From assembly GCA_014529385.2 (NCBI GenBank), contig CM043960.1:29481396-29545395 (forward strand): DNA of 64,000 nucleotides, written 5' to 3'. The DNA is from Adiantum capillus-veneris (taxonomy: Eukaryota; Streptophyta; Polypodiopsida; Polypodiales; Pteridaceae). Each line of letters opens with the position of its first letter. The stretch's first letter is position 1. Below are positions 12,075-26,068 of the stretch, one piece after another. The notes under the pieces are model-generated. The model saw nothing but the letters and a program-made list of their open reading frames with translations. It was not told the origin of the DNA and made no database searches. Made by a program: the position numbers and the translations under genes.

Positions 12075-12565
12075 GGATTGCGAAATAGAACGCTGCAGCT
12101 CGTTGCAAGTCTGTCTCTCTCGGAGCGCGCTTTTATTTTTAAGCCCTGTGATTAAAAAAAGCTTGCAAATGTTATGCCAGCCACATGGATGAAGGTGCTT
12201 CCAGATTTTTGAATTTGCCTTCTACGCTAACGAAGTAACAAGGCCAAATGCAGCCTCTGTCTTAGATGTGACTCCAAGCACATAGGTGAGTTTGTTGATG
12301 CTTTTCTTGTGCATGAAAGCTATTTTTCTTATCATTGTTTGAATTTTTCCTTCATAATATGTCATTTGCATTATATAGAATTATGTTTATAGTTGTGCAC
12401 AAGGTAGGTCAACATTTGAAGTGACATTGAGCCCTTGATGTGCATGGTTGAAATATTATAGGTTTGTAATCAGGATGACTTGTGAATATATGAAAAAAAA
12501 CTCATGGAAATTAGACTCTTGTGTCGTAAGTGATGCATGTATAAAAAATCCTGTTTTATGTTTAG

Positions 12566-13018
12566 TTTCCACCCTTGGGTATCTATCTGCCTGAAAACAG
12601 GTTTGGGTAGGGAACATTCTCGTGGAAGGTGTAGGTGGTGCAAGTGCTTGGGGCTCATTTATATTGTTTTAACGGAGCGCTCCTCATCACTACATTGTCA
12701 TACTTGTATTGTATGACTAGTTACCTCCCCTGGGTGTCTATTTGCTTAGAAACAGGTTTGGGCAGGTTTGGATAGGGAGCATTCACGTGGAGGGTCTAGG
12801 TGGTGCTAGTGCATGGGGCTCATTTATATTGTTGGAATGGAGCTCTCCTCATCACTACACCGGCATACTTGTATTTTACGATGAGTTACCTCCCCTGGGT
12901 GTCTATCCACTTGGAAAGAGGTTTGGGTTAGGAACATTCTCGTGGAGAAATTAGGAGGTGCAAGTGATTGGGGTCATTTATATTGTTGGAATGGAGCATT
13001 GTTCATCACTACAATGAT
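12566..13018. repeat. Three imperfect tandem copies, about 165-bp unit
   Basis: Copies start near 12566, 12720 and 12885. Each has 'cctgggtgtctat', 'aggtttggg', 'acattctcgtgga' and 'ctcatttatattgtt', ending in 'catcactaca'. Unequal divergence suggests an old array. The open frame at 12742-12954 only translates this repeat. Confidence 0.85.
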
Positions 13019-13076
13019 ATATATATATATTTTTGCAAACATTTTTTTGATTGTATACATGCATAGGCGACTTGTG

Positions 13077-13210
13077 AACCTATCGTGGATGCTAATGCTT
13101 GCTCCCAAAACAACAATGGAGCTAGTTCTAGTCCCCCATCCACTAGTGGTGAAGGATCAAACAACGAAGTTTCCAATACAGATAAGCACAAGGCTAGTGA
13201 TAAGATGCCA
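13077..13210 (+). pseudogene. Possible Asn/Ser-rich exon cut by an LTR insertion
   Basis: After a T-rich run and ATGCATAG, the frame 'CEPIVDANACSQNNNGASSS', then 'PPSTSGEGSNNEVSNTDKHK' and 'ASDKM', stays open up to the base where the LTR starts (TGTCATAAT). The composition looks like a disordered coding tail rather than random sequence. No family is recognised. The downstream half is not adjacent because the far LTR is truncated. Confidence 0.35.
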
Positions 13211-14897
<1,687 letters not shown>

Positions 14898-14898
14898 T

Positions 14899-14910
14899 TG
14901 GTATCAGAGC
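14899..14910 (+). other. Primer-binding site, tRNA-iMet type
   Basis: TGGTATCAGAGC lies one base past the LTR end. It is the usual plant PBS complementary to the 3' end of initiator tRNA-Met and marks the start of minus-strand DNA synthesis. Confidence 0.85.
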
Positions 14911-15298
14911 ACAAGGTTTCTTATTTCTTGCTCAAGAAGGGAGGTCCTCAAGCTAGCTATAAATGGTTGGTATTATTAAGCGCATGTGAGTAAGTAGAAT
15001 AGGGAATTTTCAGCCTTATAGTGCGCTTGCCTTTCTGCAGGTTAAGGGGGCATCAACGTCGAGAGCTATGGTCTTAATAGTGTAGTTCTATAGGGAACTA
15101 TTGAGCTATTAGAAGCTTGACAGGAGCCGGTGCTGTTTTGGTGTTGAACGACCCTCTCTTCTATTCCTTGCAATTAATGGTATTCGAGCCACGGGTACAG
15201 TAGCTTGAGTGCTTTTTCTAAAGGGATAAAGAGGAGTAGCAACTAGGGCTTGAAGTGCCAAAGTACACCTAAAAAGTTTACACCTAAAAGTTGTTAGA

Positions 15299-16984
15299 AT
15301 GGCTGACAATAGTAAAGAGAGTGAAATTAATGTTGATAACTTTTATTTTGCTAATGAGCAAGCTACTAATGATGCCTCGATGCTTGTTAACTATCTTATT
15401 CCTAGGCTTCAACAAGCCATGGGCAATCCATCCCTCCAAAGTGAAGTGCAACGGCAACTTTGTGCTCATGGGATTTTCCAAGCTCCCCACCATGACGAGA
15501 GAGCACCTAGGAAGCCTCCTTGCTAGACTTCCAAAAGAGGTCTCTCTCTAATTTGGGAAGTAGAAGAGGATGCATATGAAGGGCTCAAAAGTTTTCTCCT
15601 TGATGAGGCATCTCCCTCTCAAAGGAGAATTCAAGAGCCCCCACTGAAGGAACGAGAAAGAAGTGAGTCTCTTGCCACCTCGGCGGAGATGGCTCCACGA
15701 AGACGGCAGGCTAAATGCTCTCCATCACCTCCAAAATGGAGAAGACCATCGCATGCTTCTCCACACCATAATTCAAAGAGGGATGAAAAAAAGCAAGAGA
15801 AGAAAAAGGCAAGAAAGAGGACACCCTCTTCTCCATATTCTTCATCCTCTTCCTCTTATGAAAGTGATGGTGAAGACAAAGAAGATCAAGGCAAGAAAAC
15901 GGCGAGAAAGAGGTCACCCTCTTCTCCATCTTCCTCAAATTCTTCACCTTCTGAAGAAAGTGATGGTGCAAGCTTTGAACCATAAAAAAGAAGAGGCCAT
16001 AGGAAATCCTATGCCGTGTGGAAGAGGTCGTCCAAGCTCAAGAAGTTCAAAGAGGGAGGGAAGAGCATCTCTTTCCTTACCTACGATGGCACCTTTGGTG
16101 CTACAGACAAAGTCTTGGCCTTTATCCAACAGTTCGATGCGGCATTTGGAGATGAGGGCTTCACGGAGTCCTCTAAGCTACACCATGTAGCTATGCACTT
16201 TCAAAAGTCTGCCAGGCAATGGTGGTCTAGCTACGGGCCAATGGTGAAGCTCCACGAACATGGACAGCTTTAAGAGCTTCCATTATGAAGCAGTTTTTGG
16301 CCACTGATGCCAAATACAAAGTACTCACCGAATGGCAAAGCTTGAAGCTCTCTCCCTACGAATCCATTCACAAATATGTAGACAAGTTTTGGGACTTACA
16401 ACTCAAAGCCACTGTCTTTAAGAAGTTGGATTTTTGAGAGCAAAAGCAACAATTTTGTGCGGGCTTAGCTAAAGAAATGGCGGAGTATGTCAACCACACA
16501 CATATCGACGGTGATACACCATACTATGGTGGCTTTTCGAATCAATTTCCAAACGGGGGCTAAAAGAAATTTTAAGCCCACAGAAAACAAGGGTTCCAAT
16601 GAGCCTAAGGGGAAGGACAATGTCCAAAAGTCTCCTAAGGGAAACTCCAAGAAAGCTAAGGAAAGGGAGTTTACAAAGGTAAAAACAAACTCTCTCTTGA
16701 AGAGCTTGAGCGTTATCGCAAGGATAACCGTTGTTTCAAGTGCGGCAAGCAAGGGCATGCGTACTGCGCTTGTCCCCAAAAGAACACCTGCCATGAGCCT
16801 CCTAGAGCTACCTTGGTCGAAATCCAATGTCCAAAGCTATGTGGACAACGAGGACTTCTTTATCTCTCCTCTCAAGAATGAGGATGTAATCCTAGGGGCA
16901 CCATGGTTTGATCGCATGGCTGCCAATGTTAAAATTCTTGAAAGGAGAATCTCCTTTAGGTTCAGGGAAAAGATATGTACATAG
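15299..16984 (+). pseudogene. Gypsy gag with zinc knuckle and protease remnant
   Basis: The frame opens at ATG 15299. An N-terminal segment is followed by a Lys/Ser-rich stretch (15689-15985), then the gag core: 'SFLTYDGTFGATDKVLAFIQ', 'ARQWWSSYGP' and, in a shifted frame, 'LTEWQSLKLSPYESIHKYVD'. A CCHC knuckle (CFKCGKQGHAYCAC) is encoded near 16730-16775. The protease keeps only its C-terminal part ('DVILGAPWFDRM', near 16883-16920). The catalytic DSGA region appears deleted. In-frame stops at about 15524 and 15983, and frameshifts near 16265 and 16435, make it non-functional. Confidence 0.85.
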
Positions 16985-17067
16985 ATGCTAAGGAAATGGG
17001 TAACACCATACCCATTGTACATACGCAAGCTTTCAATAAGTCAATAAAGAGCTATTTTTCCGTGTAG

Positions 17068-19945
17068 ATGATTTTTGTTAAAGACTCTCAAAATGAACCT
17101 AATGTTTTAGCAAAACAAAATATACACAATCAAAAGGAATTAGAGTTATCCAACTTTCTCAAGGGGTTTCAAGATGTCTTTATTGACAACATCCCTTGTG
17201 AGCTACCTCCTAAACGAGGCAATGATGACCATGCAATTGAAACTCTTCCAGGAAGTTCACCGCCTAACAAACCTCCTTATAGAGTTTCTCAAGCTCAACA
17301 AGAGGAGATTATGCGGCAAGTGCATGAGTTAGTTGAGAAGGGAATGGTTAGGCCTAGCTCATCTCCATTTTGTTCTCTTGTGCTATTAGTACAAAAGAAA
17401 ATTGGCACATATCGTATATGTGTCGACTATAGAGAACTAAATAGGATCACTATCAAGAATAGGTTTCTTGTCCACGGGTAGAATACCTATTTGATAAGCT
17501 ACAAGGGTCCACCTACTTCAGTAGGACTGACCTAAAAAGTGGCTATCATCAAATAAGGATAGTTGATCAAGACATTGTAAAGACTGCATTTTGCACTACG
17601 TTTGGTCTTTGCGAATACATTATCATGCCTTTTGGCTTGACCAATGCACCAGCCACATTCAACCGCTTGATGGAGAAGCTATTCCTCACCAAACATTTAC
17701 TGGAGTGTTCTTTGATGATATCATCATCTACTCTAATGCATTAGATGAACACAGGCAACACCTCCAGGTAATATTTCAAGTTTTAAGAGAGAATAAACTT
17801 TATGTTAATCGAAAGAAAAGTGAATTTTTCTTACAAGAGATTCAGTATTTAGGTCACATTATCTCTCAAGATGGCATCCAAATGGATCCATCAAAGTTAG
17901 AGGTAATAAAAGGATGGCCTAAACCAAGGAATCTTCATGAACAAAGAAGCTTTATAGGTACGTGTGCATACTATAGACTCTTCATAGAAAAGTTCTCATT
18001 AATAGCAGGACCATTACATGACCTACCAAAGAAAAACGTTAGGTACACATGATCTGCCAAGGAGAACAATGCTTTTGAAAAGATTATCTTTCAACCTATG
18101 CTTACACTATCGGATCTCTCAAAGCCATTTGAGGTCCAATGTGATGCTTGTGGTGATTGCCTTGGAGCTATTTTGCTCCAAGAAGGGCACGCCATAGGCT
18201 ATGAAAGTCAAAGGCTCGACCCTGTTGAGCAAGCTCTAGGCATATATGAAAAGGAACTCCTCGCAGTTCTACATGCCTTAGACTCATGGAAGCACTATTT
18301 ATTGGGGACTCCTTTCATTCTGTGAACGGATCACCAAAGTCTCAAGTACTTCATGACACAGACCAAGCTCCTCGACAAACAAATGAGGTGGGAAAATTTC
18401 CTTTCGCAATTTCATTTTCATATTGCTCACATTGTTGGCAAGCATAATGCACTCTCAAGATGGCCAAGAGTGAATGCGGTTTCCATAGCAACTCACAATG
18501 ATCTGTCTTCTATGATAGATGAGTATGCTATTGATCTCGATTTTAGAGATGTGATTTCAGCCCTTGCACTAGGGAAGAAAGAGGAACCATTTACTTTACA
18601 AGATGGTTATCTTCTCTATGGCAATAGACTATGCGTTACTAAATCACTCCGTGAGAAAGTAATGTATGAATCTCATGCTCCTCCTTATGCGTGGCATAGA
18701 GGGATTCTGTCTACCCTAAAGGGGATTGAAACATATTTCTATTGGCCTACCATGAAACCAAACATACAAGAGTATGTTTCTAAATGTGTGGTATGCCAAA
18801 AGACGAAGTTTGATAGAGGGAAGCAACTTGGATTTCTTCAACCTTTGCCAATCCCTAATTCACCATGGGAGAGCATATCCATGGATTTTATCTTTGGATT
18901 GCGTAAATCTATCCATGGGAATACGGCAATATGGATGATAGTAGACAGGTTTAGTAAACAAGCTCATTTTATACCTATCAAAAAGACTATAAAAGCCCAT
19001 CAAATGGCAACCCTCTTCATTTCACAAATCTTCAAGTACCATGGCTTGCCAATGTCCATAGTGTCGGATAGAGATCCTAGAATGACCAGTAATTTGTGGA
19101 AGGGTCTCTTTGAGAATTTAGGAACAAGGCTAAACTTCTCTTTGGCCTATCACCCGCAAACGAATGGCTAAAGTGAAATAGCTAACATAACAATTCTCGA
19201 TCTACTAAAAGCCTATGTAACGGAAGTAGATCAAAGATCCCAATGGGAGAAGTACTTACCCTTAGTGAAGTATGCCTACAATAACACTGTATATACTTTC
19301 ATAGGAAAAGGACCTTTCGAGGTAATTGAGGGAAGATCAAAAAATCCCCTGTTACTTAAGGTACACGGGAAGATCTTTGCTGCAGATAAGTATAGCCGAG
19401 ACCTACAAGAATCTTTCCAAAAGATTAAGGATGCTATCTCTATCTCACAGCTAAGGCAAAAGGCTGATGTTGACAAGCACAGAAGAGCCCAAGCCTTTAA
19501 ATAAAATGATTGGGTCTTACTCAAATTTCCCAAGGCTCGATTAAGGCACATGACAGGCAAGAATCCTACGGGACACCAAAAGTACTATGCTAATTTAGGA
19601 AAAAGGTACTATGGTCCCTTCCAAATTCTTAGGCCAATCAATGAGATGGCCTATCAACTCAAGTTGCCCAGCCATTGGCTCATACACAATGCTTTTCATG
19701 TGAGCCTATTAAAGCCTTACAAAGGAGAGCCGCCTCAAGAACCAACTATTGAAGACCCATCGGAGGTGCTGCAGCCCGAGTCCATCCTCCGACATGAAGA
19801 CAAGGTAGTAAGAGGCGGTAAGACTATTGGACGATATCTTATTAAGTTTAATAATTATCCTTTTGAAGATGCTAGATGGATGCAAGGCATACATTTAAAG
19901 GATAACCTAAACCTTGTCAATGCTTACAATGCTTCCCAAGAGTAA
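17068..19945 (+). pseudogene. Gypsy pol: reverse transcriptase, RNase H, integrase, chromodomain
   Basis: Segments in order: RT entry 'PPYRVSQAQQEEIMRQVHEL' and 'GTYRICVDYRELN'; 'TDLKSGYHQIRI' in another frame; the catalytic box as 'FFDDIIIYS' (about 17710); RNase H 'FEVQCDACGDCLGAILLQEG' (about 18128-18187); the integrase HHCC zinc domain (HRGIL.. to CVVCQKTK, about 18690-18810); DDE residues in 'SMDFIFG', 'SDRDPR' and 'TNG*SEIAN'; and a C-terminal chromodomain-like 'GRYLIKFNNYPFEDARW' (about 19830-19880). That order is typical of Ty3/Gypsy, and the chromodomain points to chromoviruses, which target heterochromatin. Frameshifts near 17480 and 17700, and stops near 18052, 18325, 19171 and 19503, disable it. 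Confidence 0.9.
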
Positions 19946-20270
19946 ACAAATGTACAAATGTTAAAAATGAACAAAGTTTTTTTCTTATAAGACTCTCTTT
20001 TTCTTTATTGTGTACAAATGTGAAGTAGTATGAATTCTTAGATCAAGTTTGCGGAGACGACGTCTCCCAAACATCAAGTAGAGCTTGTCACTCTACTATG
20101 GAAGATTGATAGGACTAATGTGCAAACATGCTTGCGGCAGCTTAGGCTCTCAAGTGCCAAATGGACTAGTCATCCATTCTGGAATGATGTTGTAGGGTAA
20201 CATAGGGATCCTCTACCCGCTAGAAAAAGGACTAATGAATATGCTTTATCTTCTCTACCCCATAGTCGAC

Positions 20271-20301
20271 ATTAGGAGAAAGTTGGACTCACTTTTGGGC
20301 C
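20271..20301 (+). repeat. Left terminal inverted repeat
   Basis: 31 bases starting ATTAGGAGAAAGTTGG and ending in GGGCC. It is identical to the reverse complement of 33149-33179. Weak similarity may continue outwards (CATAGT on both sides), so the true tip is uncertain. Confidence 0.85.
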
Positions 20302-20591
20302 CTGTAAGAAGTGCCATGTCGGCTTAGAGAGAGAAAATAAAAATGTTAAATTGTGCATTTTATGTGATAACTTTTTGCGCCAACAAAAAGCCAAAATGAC
20401 ATTCTTTGGTAGGTAGCCACCGTCTTTATCATTCTTATCCTTCATTCTCTTATCAGGAATCTAACTAACCGTATGACTAATGATTTGAAATGCCAACTTA
20501 CAAGCGTTCCCTCTAGAAACATAAGCCACACAAACTCTATCAACTCTAAACTTGAGAATATGGTCTTCCCTCCCAAAACCTAAGATATTTC

Positions 20592-23498
20592 ATGAGTTTC
20601 GAGTGTCTGTCTTTTTCTCTATCAACTGTAGGAATGGAGAACGCTTCTTTTTATGATGAAAACACCAATTTGAACTTGAAATCCTCAGCGCCTTTATCTT
20701 TAACACTTACCCAAAGAAAGAACACACATCATCTTCATGTTGATGTATTGCAAGAGTACGCACCGTTGCAGAAACGTAGGAGGAAGTCTTTCTTATCTCA
20801 ACGGGAGAAAGAACTTAGAAGGACAAATAAGGAACATCATTTGGATTTGTGGACCAATGGGTCTATTTATCCAAAGGATCCTACAACAAATGCACCACCT
20901 CCCTTTGCTGATATCACTAACCTCTTACATTTCACACGCAATGGCAAGGATGGGCTATTGGGATACACCGACCATTTGGAAATGAGAGGATTGAATGTGG
21001 GAAGGCAAAGAAACTTCCTGGCAATGGAGAACATGCAGCTGAAGAAACTTAATGAAGCATGCTCTCAAAAGATTTCATCAAACAAAGAGACAATCCAAGG
21101 CCTTGAGAAGAAGATCACAAGTTTGCGAGAGAAAGACACCATGCTTGGTAGTCGGAAAGGAGAACGAGGTCTGTGCAACATTGAGAACATGAAGATTGGT
21201 AGTGGTGGCCTGAAAAAATGAATAAGAGCTTTAAGGTAACTTGAAGTTTGTTTCCGCTTTTGTATCTTTAATGTGCTTCACTAAGAAATGGATACACTTT
21301 CCTATACATGATCATAATGCATGGTGCTTTTTTGGCAGGTCTTTACTCGAACGGTGCAGGCTTCAATGCCGGAGTGCATTACAGTCGTCTAGTTCCAAAA
21401 GAAGTAGTTGAAGAGATGATAACTCAGAAAAAATTTTGTAAGTTGAAAGGGAGGCTCCTTACCTCCTTCATGAACGAGAATCAGTTGGAACCAATGGAAG
21501 TGCAAGCAATACTTGATGAGAGTGGAATCTCGCAGATGGGATACAGGGCACTCTTCAAAGCATTAGCTAAAAAGTCTCAAAATAAACTACAAAGAGGATC
21601 ATTGCTGCCAAAGCCATCACATGTAAAGGCTGCTCGCCGACACGTAAATGATGAGGTGTTTGAGAAACTTGGGTCACCATTCCATATTGAAGCAACGTTC
21701 TTCGGCAAGGGTGGCAGAGAGGTACAATTAAACAAGCACAACAACCTTTTCGTTGATCTTGAAGCATTACAAAGGTATGCAGTTCACTTCTTTAACATCA
21801 GTCGAGAGGAGTGCGGTGGGGTTCTCAAGTTTGTTTTGAAGCTCGACGAGTGCGAGGTCCTGAAGAACAAGAAGATGGAGAGAGTCACCATTACCCTCAT
21901 GAACAGAGCTCTGGATCCATCAATAACGAAATAAGATCCATGATACTTCAGCGTGCAATCCGAAAACAACATAGGCTAACTCTAGGATCATTTCAGATAT
22001 ACTTCTTACACTCTATAATAACAAAAATATTGATTATTTGGTTGTTGATTTTGTGTTTTCGTTTTTCACCTGCAGGTTGATAAGGAAAATTTTGAAATCC
22101 TTGATTGGGTTTTTAGTCAAACCCAAATTCCTTCTATTATCAGTGAACAAAGAAATGGAGTCGTTCTTTCAGTGGAAGGATTTGGTGACTATACAGTGGA
22201 ATGGCATATGACAGGTGACTTAAAGACTCTTAAGTGTATGTACAAAATAACACACGGAGCAACTGTGGCAATTCATTCTTATATTGCATGGATGATGCAC
22301 AATCTCTTGAGAGTGTGCAATGGAATAGAGCTCCCAATAGACATCTTCAAGATAAAACTTTTGGGCCAATGCTTGATATTCCTCTGAGTTGTACACTTTC
22401 TACACTCTGTCAAATAATTGAAAAGGTGGTTCATTTGTACATATGTTTTGCATGGACATTAAAGCCAGAGAGTGAGTCGAAAATATTGATCAAAGCATTA
22501 GAGGGAGTGCTCTTAGACATTGGTTTGCATGGAGGCAATGTCAAAATGGAAGAGGACCCTAAGATGTCTCAAGGTCATTACAAGGTACCTAGGAAACCAT
22601 CGATAGGCGGCGTGAAGGCTAGAAGGTTTCTTGGGTTTAGCCTCAAATATTCAGATAGAGAAGAAAGGAGAAACCTATTTAACAAATGGAAACAATTACA
22701 TAAAGTGGTTAAAGAAAATGCTGGTGGTGGGGGAATCCAAAATCACAAGGCGAACGTGTGGAAATCACTAGATAAAATTTTCCACTATGTTGAGCAGCAT
22801 TCTTGGGACCAAAGTAAGCTCACATCATTTTAAGCAGCCTTGCTGGTTTGGAAGAAGGCTTACCTTACACGGTGGGGTGGGCAACATATCACACATTACA
22901 TGGTGGGTTAGCATTCTATGTATACAAAATAGAATTTTAAATTGTACTCCATTGACCATTTTGTTTTATTTCAATGCATCATATACTGTTCAACCATGGT
23001 CTATATTTTGCCAAGACATACGGCTCACTATCAATATGGTCCACACAAGGCATGGAAAAAACCCACTACATGGCAAGAACAGGTTATTTTAAGCACAATA
23101 GACATGGTGGAGGAAAGGATAAGGCCAATAGCCTATTAGAGTTACACCAATGGACTTATAAACGACTAATTCATAGAGCAAGACAAAAGGAGCTTCTTAA
23201 GGGTTCAAAAATTACACGGTCTTTACAACACATCCGCAAAGAGAAGAAACAGATGGCTTGGGGAAATTCAGATGCGAGGGAGCGCCATGCGAGGTGGCGA
23301 CAGTCACGAGTCGGAGCGGGAGAAGATGGACCTGAGCCCGTCGTTTTTATCCTCTTCGATGCACCTCCTTCCTCACTTTGTACCTCTTCGATGTGCAAGC
23401 TCTGTAGACGAGCTCATTCCTCTATTGATGGCAGCATCCCCACGGGCATCAGGCTTTTTTTTTTCCTTAAAAAACAGCCGCTTGTTGTATGGATCTAA
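20592..23498 (+). pseudogene. Transposase-like multi-exon gene, family not recognised
   Basis: Exon 1 runs from ATG 20592 (or 20634) to about 21220. Exon 2 starts at 21339 after TTTTTTGGCAG, exon 3 at 22076 after TTTCACCTGCAG, and a last coding stretch spans about 22960-23300. Exon 1 has a basic patch ('QKRRRKSFLSQREKELRR') and a coiled-coil-like end. Exon 2 encodes ~190 residues with 'NKHNNLFVDLEALQRYAVHF' and 'KLDECEVLKNKKMERVTITL'. Exon 3 has 'WHMTGDLKTLKCMYKITHGA', then a 1-base frameshift near 22275 and 'SFLYCMDD'. The GDxK..(H/C)..C layout recalls the second catalytic Asp and adjacent zinc ligands of Plavaka/CACTA-type DDE transposases. The last part has 'YGSLSIWSTQGMEKTHYMAR' and 'GYFKHNRHGGG'. 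I call it a transposase only by position and this weak motif. It ends about 35 bases from the convergent gene. Confidence 0.55.
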
Positions 23499-23531
23499 GC
23501 TCTCCGAGTCTTCAACTCCTGCAGCCAGAGC

Positions 23532-25087
23532 CTAAGCTGTGTAGGACATAAAATAGGGGTCTTTGAGTGCTTGGCACCCATACCCAATGCCAAAGATGCG
23601 TAGAGCAAACTGTTTCTCAATCAGAATTAGTCTTTCTACGTCTAGTGGGAGGGGGTGCCCACCACACAATCTTGTAATAACTTTCATTGCAAACAGTGCG
23701 AACTTTGCATTGTCCTCGGAGTATTCCTTGTGGTATATTATGATCTACAAAAAAATAGTAATGAATTTATGGGCCGTAAGTGAGATGAGTACAATTTCCA
23801 AGTACTTGAATTGTTTCTACAAACCTTTATGTGGTCGAAACACCCGATGTAGTGAGACAACACCGCATCCTTGCCTTGGACTCCAATGACAAGCCCTTGC
23901 CATGAGCCTCCCGCTCTTCTAAAGAAACTATCCTTATACACTAGCACCTGTCAACAAAAAAATTGATCATGATATTTTATCACTGGGCCATCTCCAATAC
24001 CATCTGAATGCCTTTAAAAATTACCATCTGATTCTTGTCCATTTCTAGCATCGACCTTCCCCACAAGTGAATAGACTGACTATTCATTGACTGAGCTCTG
24101 GGTGCCACGGGCCTGCCCATGTTTTCCAAGCCGAGTTTTTTTATTGTCGATTGAAACTACTCATCTGTTGGCAAATTGGCCTCTCCAGACTTCGCTTCAT
24201 TGAATGTATCTTTGATCAGTTTCCACCCTGAAGAAACTATGAGTCGTGGATAGTTGTGTCAGCAATGAGATGTTGGTCCACTCCATCATCATCCACAAAC
24301 CCATGTCTGCCTCACAAAAATTTGCAATTGTAGCTAGGCAGTAGTCCTCCTATATATTTAGCTCATGCATGATATTTGTGAGCAGAACGTAGTGGGTGTC
24401 ACCTGCCATAACAAAGCTGGGATCACAATTCAGAGGCAAAGTCACTTCCTTATTTGGACTTTCTTGCTTGCACCCTATTGCTGCATCCACAAGAGAAGCA
24501 AGAGTTAAGCCCGCATTAAATGTTTCGTTTAATACCTCTACCCACTCTTCTTCTCGGTCAAACTGCACCTCCACATCCTCTACCTCTTCCTCTGGCGCCA
24601 ATGGATATCTACCAAAAGTTGCTGACTGGGAAGTCTCTGACTCACCATCCATCTGCAAGTATAAGTAGCAGACAAATCCGTGGTAGAATTCCACTAAGCA
24701 ACACTTTTTGAAGTGCTTCATACACCTGTCTTGTACAAGCAGTGCATTGGAGGGACACTTTTCTAGACAGCGATTCAATCTCCTTGAAGCACTCTTGTCA
24801 GGGTCAAGGTCGGCTGGGTGCACATATCTCATGCCATCAAGTGTCATGGAATTGTCACAAATGACTGCCTCATACTGTTGCAAATGGGTTTGTAGGTACT
24901 CAAATTAGCAATCTATAATCCTCTGTATAGAAAACTCTGCATTAAACATTTGTGATAGTTCTGGTGCATGGTGATGAGCACGGGCGTTGTATAAGAACGT
25001 GAATAGTTTTTCTTCACATGTATCCTCGCCCACAACGTCTGTCTCCAGGACTATGATCCCCATGACTGAAAAGAAAACGAAAGCCAA
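23532..25087 (-). pseudogene. Multi-exon element gene of unknown function, convergent with the transposase-like gene
   Basis: Minus-strand exons with good splice sites: about 25087-24260 (one frame with TAA at 24905-24907 and TAG near 24350), 24227-24025, 23947-23825 and 23744-23532 with stop TAG. Content in order: 'EKLFTFLYNARAHHHAPELS'; a Cys-rich stretch 'RRLNRCLEKCPSNALLVQDR'; an acidic run 'EEEVEDVEVQFDREEEWVEV'; then 'SFFRRAGGSWQGLVIGVQGK' and 'LCGGHPLPLDVERL'. No domain is recognised. Three in-frame stops inside otherwise open frames show it coded until fairly recently. Its first codons are repeated in the adjoining 275-bp duplication. Confidence 0.6.
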
Positions 25088-25580
25088 AACTACTATTCAA
25101 AATTGGTATGTATTTGGTGTCATAACCAAGCGAATATTGAGGCTTGCGTATCCCTCAAGGTCTCTATTCGCTTGGTTCTGTCCCGTGCGCTAATGTCATA
25201 ATAGGTGACATCACTTGAGTCAGAACCAGGCGAATAGGAGTCCCAAGAATCTTTGAAGGGCCCTATTCACTTGGTTGTGACCCAAGTTGAATTTCCGCTG
25301 TACCCACAACGTCTATCTTGAGGACTATGATCCCCCATGACTGAAAGAAAAAGCAAGCCAAAACTACTATTCAAAATTGGTATGTATTTGGTGTCATAAC
25401 CAAGCGAATATTGAGCCTTGAGTATCCCTCAAGGTCTCTATTTGCTTAGTTTTGTCCCGTGCGCTAATGTCATAATAGGTGACGTCACTTGAGTCAGAAC
25501 CAGGCGAATAGGGACCCCAAGAATCTCCAAAGGGCCCTATTCGCTTGGTTCTGACCCAAGTTGAATTTCCGTTGTACGCA
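25031..25580. repeat. Two tandem 275-bp units, each with two long hairpins
   Basis: 'cacaacgtct' recurs at 25031 and 25305, and 'ttcaaaattgg' at 25096 and 25371. In each unit AACCAAGCGAATA (for example 25124-25136) pairs with TATTCGCTTGGTT (25165-25177). A second stem pairs 'TCAGAACCAGGCGAATAGG' (from about 25220) with 'CCCTATTCACTTGGTTGTGA' (from 25261). Confidence 0.85.
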
Positions 25581-25848
25581 CGTCCATTTGGAACAGGTGG
25601 ATTAGAATAGAGCATTTAACGTTATCTGTAATGGATATATAGGCCTACTCACTTACTATGCCCAAACATAGCATTAAATAACAACTCAGGTACGGTCACA
25701 TAAGGAGTAATTATTCCAACCATGTGGTGATAGACTTCTAATCTTACCCTAACGACCACTCTTTGGCCCTTAGAGTGTTGTTCCCATTGTGCTCTAACCC
25801 CACAACGCAGTGGCTTCGCTGTGCACACAGTTAACAACACACAAGAAG

Positions 25849-25849
<1 letters not shown>

Positions 25850-25917
<68 letters not shown>
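25850..25917. repeat. (GA)n microsatellite
   Basis: About 68 bases of GA, ending GAGAGGGAGAAA. Ser-Leu or Arg-Glu frames here are translations of the repeat. Confidence 0.95.
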
Positions 25918-25922
<5 letters not shown>

Positions 25923-26068
25923 AATAACCTGTCTCTGCAATATCCAATGGTGCCAAGTTGGATGGTGATGTCGCAAGCCACTGAGAGCAAGAACCAGAAG
26001 GAGGCGATGGCGATGGCGATGGAGACGCGGCAACAAAGGACTCAAACCAGTGGAGGTCGCTCAACGCA

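Noticed and set aside
15663-16190. 175-codon Lys/Arg-rich plus frame
   Set aside because: It overlaps the Gypsy gag frame (which continues through 15689-15985) in another phase.
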